A stretch of DNA of 7,219 nucleotides, taken from JANXQG01 sp037147235 (GTDB taxonomy: Bacteria; Planctomycetota; Planctomycetia; Pirellulales; Thermoguttaceae). The stretch lies in the NCBI GenBank assembly GCA_037147235.1, contig JBAWVO010000323.1:1-7219 (forward strand), in the 5' to 3' direction. This document shows positions 1 to 4,749 of the stretch, piece after piece (position 1 is the first letter of the stretch; every line of letters begins with the position of its first letter). The translations under genes and the position numbers were made by a program. A model generated the notes under the pieces. The model saw only the letters and a list, made by a program, of their open reading frames with translations. It did no database searches and had not been told where the DNA came from.

Positions 1-39
1 CAGAGAATACAAAGCATACCTAAATGAGAAAACCATATT

Positions 40-303
40 ATGTCTACTCGACAAAAGATTGTCTTGGGTATGGGTTTGATGCTCGCCATTGGCTGCGCCA
101 TTGGCGCTGGTCTGAATCAAGGCGAACCGAAATGGGTCAAGGGAGTCTACGAGGGTTCCCCCCAGGGCCATCGGGTGCAATGCACCGTTTACGTCAGGAC
201 GGATCGGATATTGTCCGTCGACGTGAGTGCTGACGTGCATAGTGTCAATGTCGGGGATGCCCCGGTCATTCTCGCTGAAGGCGAGTGGGAAAAGATCAAA
301 TAA
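40..303 (+). CDS. Small hypothetical protein with N-terminal membrane anchor or signal sequence
   Basis: The 87-residue protein is not a family I recognise. The N-terminus has basic residues (R4, K6) followed by a hydrophobic stretch at about residues 7-25 rich in Gly, Ala, Leu and Met, which fits a signal-anchor or signal peptide. A Cys at position 19 sits in LAIGC, which only partly fits a lipobox because -3 is Ala. The rest (about 30-87) alternates polar and aliphatic residues as in a small beta-rich domain, with one further Cys, and ends in a charged tail. ATG 40 was chosen because it opens the frame with the plausible leader; a competing ATG at 24 opens a frame without protein-like composition. 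Shine-Dalgarno is weak (GAGAA at 26-30). A 5-bp hairpin at 306-318 directly follows the stop but lacks a T-run, so it is a poor terminator. Its upstream neighbour is outside the window. Confidence 0.6.
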   Translation: MSTRQKIVLGMGLMLAIGCAIGAGLNQGEPKWVKGVYEGSPQGHRVQCTVYVRTDRILSVDVSADVHSVNVGDAPVILAEGEWEKIK

Positions 304-360
304 GCCTCGCCTTGCGAGCAATTCGGGCGACTGAGGTACAATGACGCACAACGGGGGCCA

Positions 361-431
361 GGTGGCCCTGGGCGGTTGCCCGCTTAGGGCTCCCACGGAC
401 CCGTACATGCACACATTAGAGCATACGGCTC
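361..431 (-). mobile_element. Decayed group II intron 3' end (domain V and domain VI-like hairpins)
   Basis: Read on the minus strand, 431 to 398 gives exactly 34 nt beginning GAGCCGTATGC and ending GTACGGGTC. This is the length and near-consensus ends of bacterial group II intron domain V, with the catalytic AGC triad at positions 2-4. The lower stem pairs 1-2, 4-9 with 26-31, 33-34, leaving a two-base bulge at positions 24-25 as expected. Position 3 faces G instead of U, and the apical stem has T-T mismatches, so it looks inactive. Immediately 3', 394 to 361 folds as a second hairpin: GCCCT/AGGGC (390-386 with 369-365), a 2x2 internal loop, GCGG/CCGC and a GCAA loop. An unpaired A at 363 lies on its 3' side, resembling domain VI with a branch-point A. 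No reverse transcriptase gene is present. The domain V assignment is from memory of the consensus, not a covariance search. Confidence 0.55.
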
Positions 432-530
432 GTCAGGTCATGGTTTCGCTACTTGACGTAGGAGTGGACGATCCGCGGCGACGGAAGGCCGTAGTGCTTC
501 AGTAACTTTTGGGAGTGGCCACAATTTGGC

Positions 531-716
531 TTACGCTTTGTACTTTATCCTCTTGTTCCGCAGTTTTCGCGCCAGCAAATCCACAACCTGCATTATCTCC
601 GGTCGGTCCGCCAGTCGGCGGTGAATCGCACCGATCGCCGACGAACCGATGCCGTAATGCTCTCCGATCGCCCGGCCGGTCACATCCACCAGACGCGAGG
701 CTATGAATCTATCTCA
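531..716 (-). pseudogene. C-terminal relic of a RAYT-like (REP-associated) transposase, copy A
   Basis: Minus-strand translation from 713 down to a stop at 531-533 gives about 60 residues. They contain a helix-turn-helix-like stretch (GRAIGEHYGIGSSAIGAIHR), then a basic tail ending in NKRIKYKA. This resembles the C-terminal DnaA-like HTH found in many REP-associated tyrosine transposases, where an I-(G/A)-E-x-(F/Y)-G-(V/I)-G core is typical. The catalytic Y1 domain is absent, and an in-frame TGA at 714-716 blocks the upstream reading; the matching codon in copy B is CGA (Arg). It is therefore a truncated, dead gene end. The upstream side runs into the repeated GCAGAG motif block. Other HTH-ended transposases or DNA-binding proteins are possible alternatives. 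Confidence 0.5.
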
Positions 717-749
717 GAACTCACCGCAGAGGACGCAGAGAATCGCAGA
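627..749. repeat. 123-bp direct repeat, copy A
   Basis: This block matches 1185-1307 in the same orientation, with no gaps and three differences (658 T/G, 663 T/C, 716 A/G), 558 bp apart. It holds the first part of the transposase HTH relic plus the ACCGCAGAGGACGCAGAG motif. Its right edge lies 3 bp from the stop codon of the antitoxin gene that follows. Confidence 0.95.
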
Positions 750-752
750 TGT

Positions 753-1052
753 CTAAATGATACGGCCCATGAGCTTATCCACTTCATTGAAGATCGCTTG
801 TTTCTCGTTCTCGGACACTTCGCCAACCCGACTAGAGACACGATGTCGATCTTCCCATTGGTCGATCATTGCCCAGGACTCATCGCTGGCTTTGTCCCAC
901 ATGGCAATCTCCGAAAGCAACTCGGGCGGTACACCGGATGATTCGATAACAATTTCAACGTGTGTTCCCTCGCGCAGGGCTGCATTACTTTGGGGAACTA
1001 CGACTCCGTTTTGAACGATGCCGAAAATAGTGGTAGGGGTATCGGTTGCCAT
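753..1052 (-). CDS. AF2212/DUF104-like putative antitoxin, without partner toxin
   Basis: The 99-residue protein opens with a short beta-rich domain at about residues 7-37, with the pattern GIVQNGVVVP then LREGTHVEIVIE. This is typical of AF2212-like/DUF104 antitoxins, which fold as a small DNA-binding or dimerisation domain and usually pair with a PIN-domain toxin. Residues 41-70 are acidic and Trp-rich (W52, W60, W66), a likely toxin-binding region; residues 78-99 form a charged helix. ATG 1052 was chosen because the family domain begins there, although the same frame stays open to 1316. A strong sigma70-type promoter lies 58-86 bases upstream. No toxin gene follows: transposase debris starts 3 bp past the stop, so the partner was probably lost or never present. 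The family call is from motif memory; the coding status is fairly secure. Confidence 0.65.
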   Translation of the reverse strand: MATDTPTTIFGIVQNGVVVPQSNAALREGTHVEIVIESSGVPPELLSEIAMWDKASDESWAMIDQWEDRHRVSSRVGEVSENEKQAIFNEVDKLMGRII

Positions 1053-1109
1053 AGAAAACTCTCGGTTTGGTGAGTTCTTTGCCGTCGCGAACTTTGCCGT
1101 GCAAGTTCT

Positions 1110-1138
1110 ATTATCCCAAAATCCAAGAGTACTGGCAA
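1110..1138 (-). promoter_or_regulatory. Sigma70-type promoter for the antitoxin-like gene
   Basis: Reading the minus strand, TTGCCA (1138-1133, 5/6 match to TTGACA) and GATAAT (1115-1110, 5/6 match to TATAAT) are separated by exactly 17 bp. Transcription would begin near 1103, leaving a leader of about 50 nt before ATG 1052. This is the best promoter seen in the window. Confidence 0.6.
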
Positions 1139-1184
1139 GACGCGATATCTTGGCTACACAAACGGTAAACGCCCCCACCACCCC

Positions 1185-1280
1185 CGCACCGATCGCCGAC
1201 GAACCGATGCCGTAAGGCTCCCCGATCGCCCGGCCGGTCACATCCACCAGACGCGAGGCTATGAATCTATCTCGGAACTC
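1185..1280 (-). pseudogene. RAYT-like transposase HTH relic, copy B (truncated)
   Basis: Minus-strand translation gives EFRDRFIASRLVDVTGRAIG, followed by EPYGIGSSAIGA, then unrelated residues. It matches copy A with His to Pro in the HTH, and it lacks the nonsense codon of copy A. The frame happens to stay open into the antitoxin gene, producing a 187-codon open frame (1316 to 753) that joins the relic to the antitoxin. The internal promoter and start of the antitoxin argue that this is a coincidence. Confidence 0.45.
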
Positions 1281-1307
1281 ACCGCAGAGGACGCAGAGAA
1301 TCGCAGA
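1185..1307. repeat. 123-bp direct repeat, copy B
   Basis: Second copy of 627-749 (120 of 123 positions identical). Similarity stops abruptly at 1185, in the middle of the HTH relic, whereas copy A continues to the end of the reading frame. Copy B is thus the truncated duplicate or the remnant of a broken longer copy. Confidence 0.95.
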
Positions 1308-1358
1308 GGCCCTCAATTAGGATTCATACTCTATGTACCTCCGCGTCCTCTGCGGTGA
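1279..1358. repeat. Inverted pair of GCAGAG-type intergenic repeats
   Basis: TCACCGCAGAGGACGCAGAG at 1279-1298 is mirrored by CTCCGCGTCCTCTGCGGTGA at 1339-1358, with one mismatch over 20 bp, enclosing 40 bp. A third arm lies in copy A (721-740). Repeats built on this CCGCAGAGGACGCAGAG theme recur between genes in many environmental bacteria (recollection). A pair of opposed copies could fold as a long hairpin, as REP/BIME elements do, which fits their place beside transposase relics. Confidence 0.75.
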
Positions 1359-1477
1359 AAAAGACCTTTTGAGATAGTTTCTAAGGCCACGGCCACCGCC
1401 TCGCTGCGCCGGCGCGATGTCTGTGCGTCTTCAATAGGTCCTGTACGATTCAGCCGTCGACAGGCGGCGATCTTTCC

Positions 1478-1513
1478 GAGCGTTTTTTGAGCGTGTTGAG
1501 CGTTTTTTGAGCG
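1478..1513 (+). repeat. Twin 16-bp direct repeats upstream of the toxin-antitoxin pair
   Basis: GAGCGTTTTTTGAGCG occurs at 1478-1493 and again, perfectly, at 1498-1513, with a 4-bp spacer. The 20-bp period places both on about the same DNA face. Each unit itself begins and ends with GAGCG. They lie about 40-75 bp upstream of the proposed -10 element of the toxin gene, where a regulator could bind. No transcript or regulator is known. Confidence 0.8.
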
Positions 1514-1547
1514 GGTGGAACTTCCCCTACTCATAGCACGCACAAGC

Positions 1548-1556
1548 TGCTAAAAT
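1548..1556 (+). promoter_or_regulatory. Possible extended -10 promoter of the PIN toxin operon
   Basis: TGCTAAAAT matches the extended -10 form TGnTATAAT, with one base off in the hexamer. No convincing -35 is present at the usual distance, which is common for extended -10 promoters. Transcription would begin near 1563, just at the inverted repeat that follows. Inferred from sequence only. Confidence 0.35.
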
Positions 1557-1563
1557 ACCCTGT

Positions 1564-1585
1564 AGGCAGGGATTGTTGCCTGCCT
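1564..1585 (+). promoter_or_regulatory. Inverted repeat in the toxin leader, candidate operator
   Basis: AGGCAGG (1564-1570) and CCTGCCT (1579-1585) are perfect inverted arms around an 8-bp centre. They lie just past the likely start of transcription and 30 bp before the toxin start codon. Toxin-antitoxin operons are often repressed by their own antitoxin at such a site; equally the RNA could form a hairpin in the leader. Confidence 0.4.
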
Positions 1586-1615
1586 GTGGGCGCAAGAAAC
1601 CGTGGGGGGGGTATT

Positions 1616-2089
1616 GTGAAAACGCGAGTCTATGTCGAGACATCGATCGTGAGTTATCTGGCGGCCCGCCCCAGCCGCGACCTGATCCAAGCTGCCCGTC
1701 AACAGATCACGACGGAGTGGTGGGAATACCGAAGGAGCGAATTCGACTTATTCGTTTCTCAGTACGTCCTCGACGAAGCTGGAGGTGGCGACGCCGACGC
1801 GGCCCGCCGACGATTGAAGCTGCTCGACGAATTACCGCTACTGCCAACCAGCCAGGAGGCGATCAAGTTGGGCGAGTTCCTGATTGCTGAGGGCGTTGTG
1901 CCGCAGAGGGCAGCTACCGACGCACTGCATATCGCAGTTGCCACAGTCCACGAGATGAATGTTCTCTTGACCTGGAATTGCACGCACTTGGCCAACGCAG
2001 AAATATTGGGCCCCCTATCGCGTGCCATTCGGTCAAGGGCTTACGAGTCACCGGTAATTTGTACACCGGACGAATTGATGGGAGAATAA
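1616..2089 (+). CDS. vapC: PIN-domain (VapC-type) toxin, putative ribonuclease
   Basis: The 157-residue protein has the PIN-domain layout. VYVETSIVSYL (residues 5-15) is the first strand with an acidic residue (E8, where most VapC have Asp). QYVLDEA (49-55) supplies E54. AATDALHIAVA (99-109) supplies D102, and LLTWNCTHLANAEI (117-130) is the last motif, with N121 and nearby residues. VapC toxins are Mg-dependent RNases, typically cutting tRNA or rRNA; activity here is inferred. GTG 1616 was preferred to the GTG at 1586 because a G-rich ribosome-binding site (1604-1610) precedes it and the family usually starts with a short MK-R-VYVET leader. The antitoxin gene starts 2 bp after the stop, so the toxin comes first in the operon. 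The Glu form of the first motif is, from memory, normal for this PIN subgroup. Confidence 0.85.
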   Translation: MKTRVYVETSIVSYLAARPSRDLIQAARQQITTEWWEYRRSEFDLFVSQYVLDEAGGGDADAARRRLKLLDELPLLPTSQEAIKLGEFLIAEGVVPQRAATDALHIAVATVHEMNVLLTWNCTHLANAEILGPLSRAIRSRAYESPVICTPDELMGE

Positions 2090-2091
2090 CC

Positions 2092-2277
2092 ATGCCAAAC
2101 GATCCGATTGTCGACGAAGTGCGAAAGTTCCGCGATCAGCATGCTGCGAAGTTTGGATATGACCTCCGTGCCATTGCCGAGGACGCAAGGAAACGCGAGC
2201 AACAATGTGGACGACAAGTCGTCTCGCTAAAGCAACAAACGGACAATATCGACATTATCAGTGGACAAGTTACCTAA
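2092..2277 (+). CDS. Probable antitoxin partner of the PIN toxin
   Basis: The 61-residue acidic/basic protein begins MPNDPIVDEVRKFRDQHAAK, followed by FGYDLRAIAEDARKREQQCG. It resembles the small proteins encoded directly after PIN-domain genes in planctomycetes and cyanobacteria (recollection), with a first helix of the form I-x-E-V-R-x-x-R, an FGYDL core and a KREQ-x-x-GR-x-VV stretch. The C-terminus (about 48-61) is polar and may be disordered. ATG 2092 lies 2 bp after the toxin stop with GGGAG at 2080-2084 as ribosome-binding site, so the two are translationally coupled. It would bind and neutralise the toxin; no classical DNA-binding motif is evident, so self-repression is uncertain. Confidence 0.7.
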   Translation: MPNDPIVDEVRKFRDQHAAKFGYDLRAIAEDARKREQQCGRQVVSLKQQTDNIDIISGQVT

Positions 2278-2394
2278 TTTGGGTGAAACTCCGGGGGGGC
2301 CAAGGGAATTCCGGGGAGAGCATACGCAACTAGCGTTTTGATTCCCTCTTGGGGCCGGGTTTCTCGTGGTCACAGTGGTCAGTGGTCCGGGCTA

Positions 2395-2429
2395 GGCTTA
2401 CGTTTTGTACTTTATCCTCTTGTTTTGCA
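2395..2429 (-). pseudogene. Third scrap of the RAYT-like transposase C-terminus
   Basis: 35 bp match 528-562 at 32 positions in the same orientation. On the minus strand this encodes NKRIKYKT and a stop, the same tail as copy A. Beyond 2429 similarity is lost. It marks a second, independent insertion or a duplicated end of the same element family. Confidence 0.6.
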
Positions 2430-2451
2430 CATTCGCCGAGCAGGTGCAGAC

Positions 2452-2478
2452 GGCACACGGAGTGTGCCTGCTACTTTT
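2452..2478 (+). terminator. Hairpin with short T-run, possible terminator of the toxin-antitoxin operon
   Basis: GGCACAC (2452-2458) and GTGTGCC (2462-2468) form a perfect 7-bp stem with a GGA loop. TGCTAC and then TTTT (2475-2478) follow. The stem and the AGCAGG/CCTGCT flanks also resemble a palindromic repeat common in planctomycete intergenic DNA (recollection), so it may be a repeat doubling as a terminator. The distance of about 175 bp from the antitoxin stop weakens the terminator reading. Confidence 0.35.
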
Positions 2479-2586
2479 CTTGCGACAATTATTGATGCGC
2501 CGATCCTAAACGACCACAATAGGTTGTAGTTCGTGGTGGAAATCTGCCACTCGTCGCGTAGCGACCAGGATCAGGACGTCAAATTG

Positions 2587-2609
2587 ATCAGCCCCAGAAA
2601 AAGGCTGAT
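2587..2609 (-). terminator. Weak hairpin downstream of the helicase gene
   Basis: ATCAGCC (2587-2593) pairs perfectly with GGCTGAT (2603-2609) around a 9-base loop, starting 20 bp past the helicase stop. On the minus strand the following bases are only CAATTTG, so the T-tract is poor. Confidence 0.35.
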
Positions 2610-2628
2610 AAATCACCGCACTCCAAAT

Positions 2629-4638
2629 TTACAGTGCCCGGCGCACCCGTTGCACCTTCCTGCCAAATACCGGCAGCGGCTTCGGCGGTTCGACAAAGTC
2701 GTCATCCATGCCGCCAGGACCGTCGCCTAGTATGACACTGTCGGCTGCCCGCGGATCGTCAAACGCCTGGAAGCCGGGAATCTCGTCGCGGATCAATAGG
2801 CGATTGATGCGAATCTCAATCCGCGTTAACTCCCCACCCTCTTCGGGCGAGACAAACGTGTAGGCCACGCCCTCGCGGCCCATGCGGCCGGTCCGGCCAA
2901 CACGATGCACGTAGTCGTCGCAAAACGCCGGTACGTCGAAGTTAATAATGTGCGAGATACTGGTGACGTCGATGCCGCGGCCCACGACGTCCGTGGCCAC
3001 CAGCCAGTGGACCCGGCCTTCGCGGAATGCCTTCATCACGCGGTCGCGGGATGATTGCTGCAAGTCACCGTGGATCGTATCGACGCTCTGGAACCGCCGC
3101 GACAGCCGCGTGCAGATTTTTTCGGTCCCACGCTTCGTGCGGCAGAAAATGATTGCCTGCTTGGGATCCTCCCGCTCCAGGAGTTTGACGAGCAGATCGA
3201 ACTTTCTTTCCGGATCGACCGTGAAATAGAATTGTTCGATCGTCTCCACCGCGAGGTTCTTCGGCGAGAAGTCCAGCACCTCCGGCTCGCGCATGTAGCG
3301 CTCGGCCAGCCGTTTCACCGGCGTGGCCAGCGTGGCACTGAGCAGCAGTGTCTGCCGCGATTGCGGACAGCGACGAAGGATTTTTTCAATATCGGGCCGG
3401 AAGCCGATATCGAGCATCCGATCGGCCTCGTCTAGTACGACTACCCGCAGTTCGCTCCAACTCAACGCCCCGCGGCTCATCAGATCCAGCACGCGGCCCG
3501 GCGTGCCGACGATGAATGAAGCACCCTGGTTGATTTGTTCGATCTGCTGGCGGATTGGCTTGCCGCCGTAGACGGCCACGATCGACACGTTGCGACCCAA
3601 GGAGAGTTTTTCACATTCGTCGCGAACCTGCACGGCCAGCTCTCGCGTCGGCACCATAACCAAGGCTTGCGGCAGACCACCACGACGTTGCGGCTGAAGC
3701 ATCTCGAGGATCGGAATCGCGAAGGCGGCCGTCTTGCCCGTGCCCGTCTGGGCCTGGCCCATCACATCGACCCCTGCCAGCGCTCGGGGAATAAAGCCTG
3801 CCTGGACCGGCGTCGGCTCTTGGTAAGTGGCCGCGGCCAGGGCGCCGAGCATGATTTCGCTCAGTCCCAATGCGGCAAACTTCTCGCTATGAACCGCTTT
3901 GTCGCGCGCTGCCGCTGGGCGGGGACGCTCGGCAACCGGCCTTTCCCCGGGTGTTCTCTCCCTGGGAGTTCTCTCTCGCTGCGGCTTTTCAACAACCGAC
4001 GGCTTTTCAACAACCGGCGGCCTTTCCACAACCGACGGTTCTTCCACAACCGGTTTCCTATAGGTCGCTGACGGCTTTTCCACGACCGGACGCTTTTCAA
4101 TGACCGGCGGTTTCTCCACGGCTGGCCGCTTTTCTGCGACCGGCCGCTTTTCGGCAACCAGCGGTTTCTCCTCAAGCGGTCTCCTGTACGTCGCGGGCGG
4201 TTTTGCGTGCGTGGCTGTCGGCGGCTTCGCAGCCACTGGCTTTTTCACTGCGATTCCTGCCGGTGGAGGCGACGTCTGTTTTGCTTTGCGTTCTACTGCG
4301 GGTTTCGGAACCGCCGATTTGATCGCTGCATGAGCCGCTGGCGGTTTCACAGCCGTCGGCGGTTTTGCAGTCGCGGGCTTCACCGCCTTCCGCGAACTGC
4401 CTGACGCTGCTTCCTTCATCCCGCGATCGAATCGCTTCCCATAGGACGGAAGTTCTAAATCATCGTCATCGTCATCCAGGTCAAAATTGTCGTCTAACTC
4501 AACCGCCGGTATCGGGGCTGGTCTCGCTTGCTTCCTGAACGTGCGGCGCCGATTTGGTTGGCGAGGAGCCGAACCTTCGGCCGCACCTGGGGCGGTTCGT
4601 GGACTTTCGGGTCTTTCTTCTGCGGAGGGAGTGGTCAT
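2629..4638 (-). CDS. DEAD-box ATP-dependent RNA helicase with long charged N-terminal tail
   Basis: 669 residues. Residues 1-250 are low complexity: an acidic patch at 48-62 (mostly Asp), then Ala/Pro/Lys, then repeats of the VVEKPPVVEKR kind. The helicase core spans about 253-600 with all motifs: Q-motif region (FAALGL at 254, PTPVQ at 275), AQTGTGKT (296-303), PTREL (330), GG (358), TPGR (379), DEAD (403-406), SAT (434-436), IIFCRT (496-501), ATDVVGRGID (548-557) and HRVGRTGR (578-585). It unwinds short RNA duplexes using ATP, probably in ribosome assembly or RNA decay; substrates are inferred. The core is closest in style to the RhlE/CshA/DeaD group. Motif V has VGRG instead of the commoner AARG. 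Bacterial members more often carry basic tails at the C-terminus; here the C-terminal extension is short (about 60) and the long tail is N-terminal. ATG 4638 has a weak purine-rich site upstream. It follows inositol-phosphate synthase by 111 bp. Confidence 0.95.
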   Translation of the reverse strand: MTTPSAEERPESPRTAPGAAEGSAPRQPNRRRTFRKQARPAPIPAVELDDNFDLDDDDDDLELPSYGKRFDRGMKEAASGSSRKAVKPATAKPPTAVKPPAAHAAIKSAVPKPAVERKAKQTSPPPAGIAVKKPVAAKPPTATHAKPPATYRRPLEEKPLVAEKRPVAEKRPAVEKPPVIEKRPVVEKPSATYRKPVVEEPSVVERPPVVEKPSVVEKPQRERTPRERTPGERPVAERPRPAAARDKAVHSEKFAALGLSEIMLGALAAATYQEPTPVQAGFIPRALAGVDVMGQAQTGTGKTAAFAIPILEMLQPQRRGGLPQALVMVPTRELAVQVRDECEKLSLGRNVSIVAVYGGKPIRQQIEQINQGASFIVGTPGRVLDLMSRGALSWSELRVVVLDEADRMLDIGFRPDIEKILRRCPQSRQTLLLSATLATPVKRLAERYMREPEVLDFSPKNLAVETIEQFYFTVDPERKFDLLVKLLEREDPKQAIIFCRTKRGTEKICTRLSRRFQSVDTIHGDLQQSSRDRVMKAFREGRVHWLVATDVVGRGIDVTSISHIINFDVPAFCDDYVHRVGRTGRMGREGVAYTFVSPEEGGELTRIEIRINRLLIRDEIPGFQAFDDPRAADSVILGDGPGGMDDDFVEPPKPLPVFGRKVQRVRRAL
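3919..4206 (-). repeat. Degenerate in-gene repeats encoding the helicase Pro/Glu/Lys tail
   Basis: These bases encode residues 145-240, a run of irregular 6-12 residue units built from (V/A)(V/A/I)EK(R/P)P. On the plus strand the units read as CTTTTC(C/A)ACAACCG(A/G) variants. Two longer units carry ATYR (149-152 and 191-194), suggesting a larger duplicated block of about 42 residues. The units expand and shrink by slippage, so length should vary between relatives. Confidence 0.75.
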
Positions 4639-4749
4639 TCGTGATTTCTTCTTTGAATTAAGTTGTATGTTGGGATGTGTGAGCGTTTTATGCGCTACAC
4701 GATTTGAAGCGATCCGAAGCGCAGCAATGGGGAGACGTCGGTATCATTC

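Larger units (their letters stand above)
2278..2628. other. Gene-free intergenic region between the toxin-antitoxin pair and the helicase
   Basis: No convincing gene lies here. It holds an imperfect inverted pair (GCCAAGGGAAT at 2299-2309 against ATTCCCTCTTGGGGC at 2341-2355), a short GTGGTCA-type tandem run (2366-2387), a transposase-end scrap (2395-2429), a hairpin at 2452-2468, a GTCGC/GCGAC hairpin at 2553-2565 and the possible helicase terminator at 2587-2609. It looks like accumulated repeat debris at the boundary between accessory and conserved DNA. Confidence 0.7.

Noticed and set aside
431..458. 8-bp hairpin CGTCAGGT/ACTTGACG considered as part of a small SRP-type or other structured RNA
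   Set aside because: It lacks the conserved loop bases of SRP RNA and overlaps the region just before the domain V-like hairpin, so it is more simply part of intron debris or chance pairing.
1478..1513. Twin 16-bp repeats considered as a CRISPR array
   Set aside because: Only two units with a 4-bp spacer are present, with no cas genes and far too short a spacer.
1331..1543. 70-codon minus-strand open frame upstream of the PIN toxin
   Set aside because: It runs through the twin 16-bp repeats and the inverted GCAGAG repeat, so its residues are dictated by non-coding repeats, and it shows no recognisable domain.
1586..1615. Upstream GTG start for the PIN toxin at 1586
   Set aside because: It would add ten residues absent from the usual family start and lies on the arm of the inverted repeat. 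GTG 1616 has a G-rich ribosome-binding site and the expected N-terminus.
2506..2628. Minus-strand frame continuing past the helicase stop, with a protein-like stretch ending at 2506-2508
   Set aside because: It is short, has no start or ribosome-binding site of its own, and overlaps the hairpins after the helicase. Readthrough is possible but unsupported.
3535..4071. Long plus-strand open frames opposite the helicase N-terminal tail, and similar ones opposite the inositol synthase (4804-5373) and NRDE repeats (6027-6359)
   Set aside because: They are antisense to clearly conserved coding sequence, have no family resemblance, and stay open because of the biased composition or repeats of the true gene.
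4679..4700. Hairpin between inositol synthase and helicase considered as a terminator
   Set aside because: The stem (GTG-AGCG/CGCT-CAC) has a bulge and no T-run follows on the minus strand, so it does not separate the two genes convincingly.
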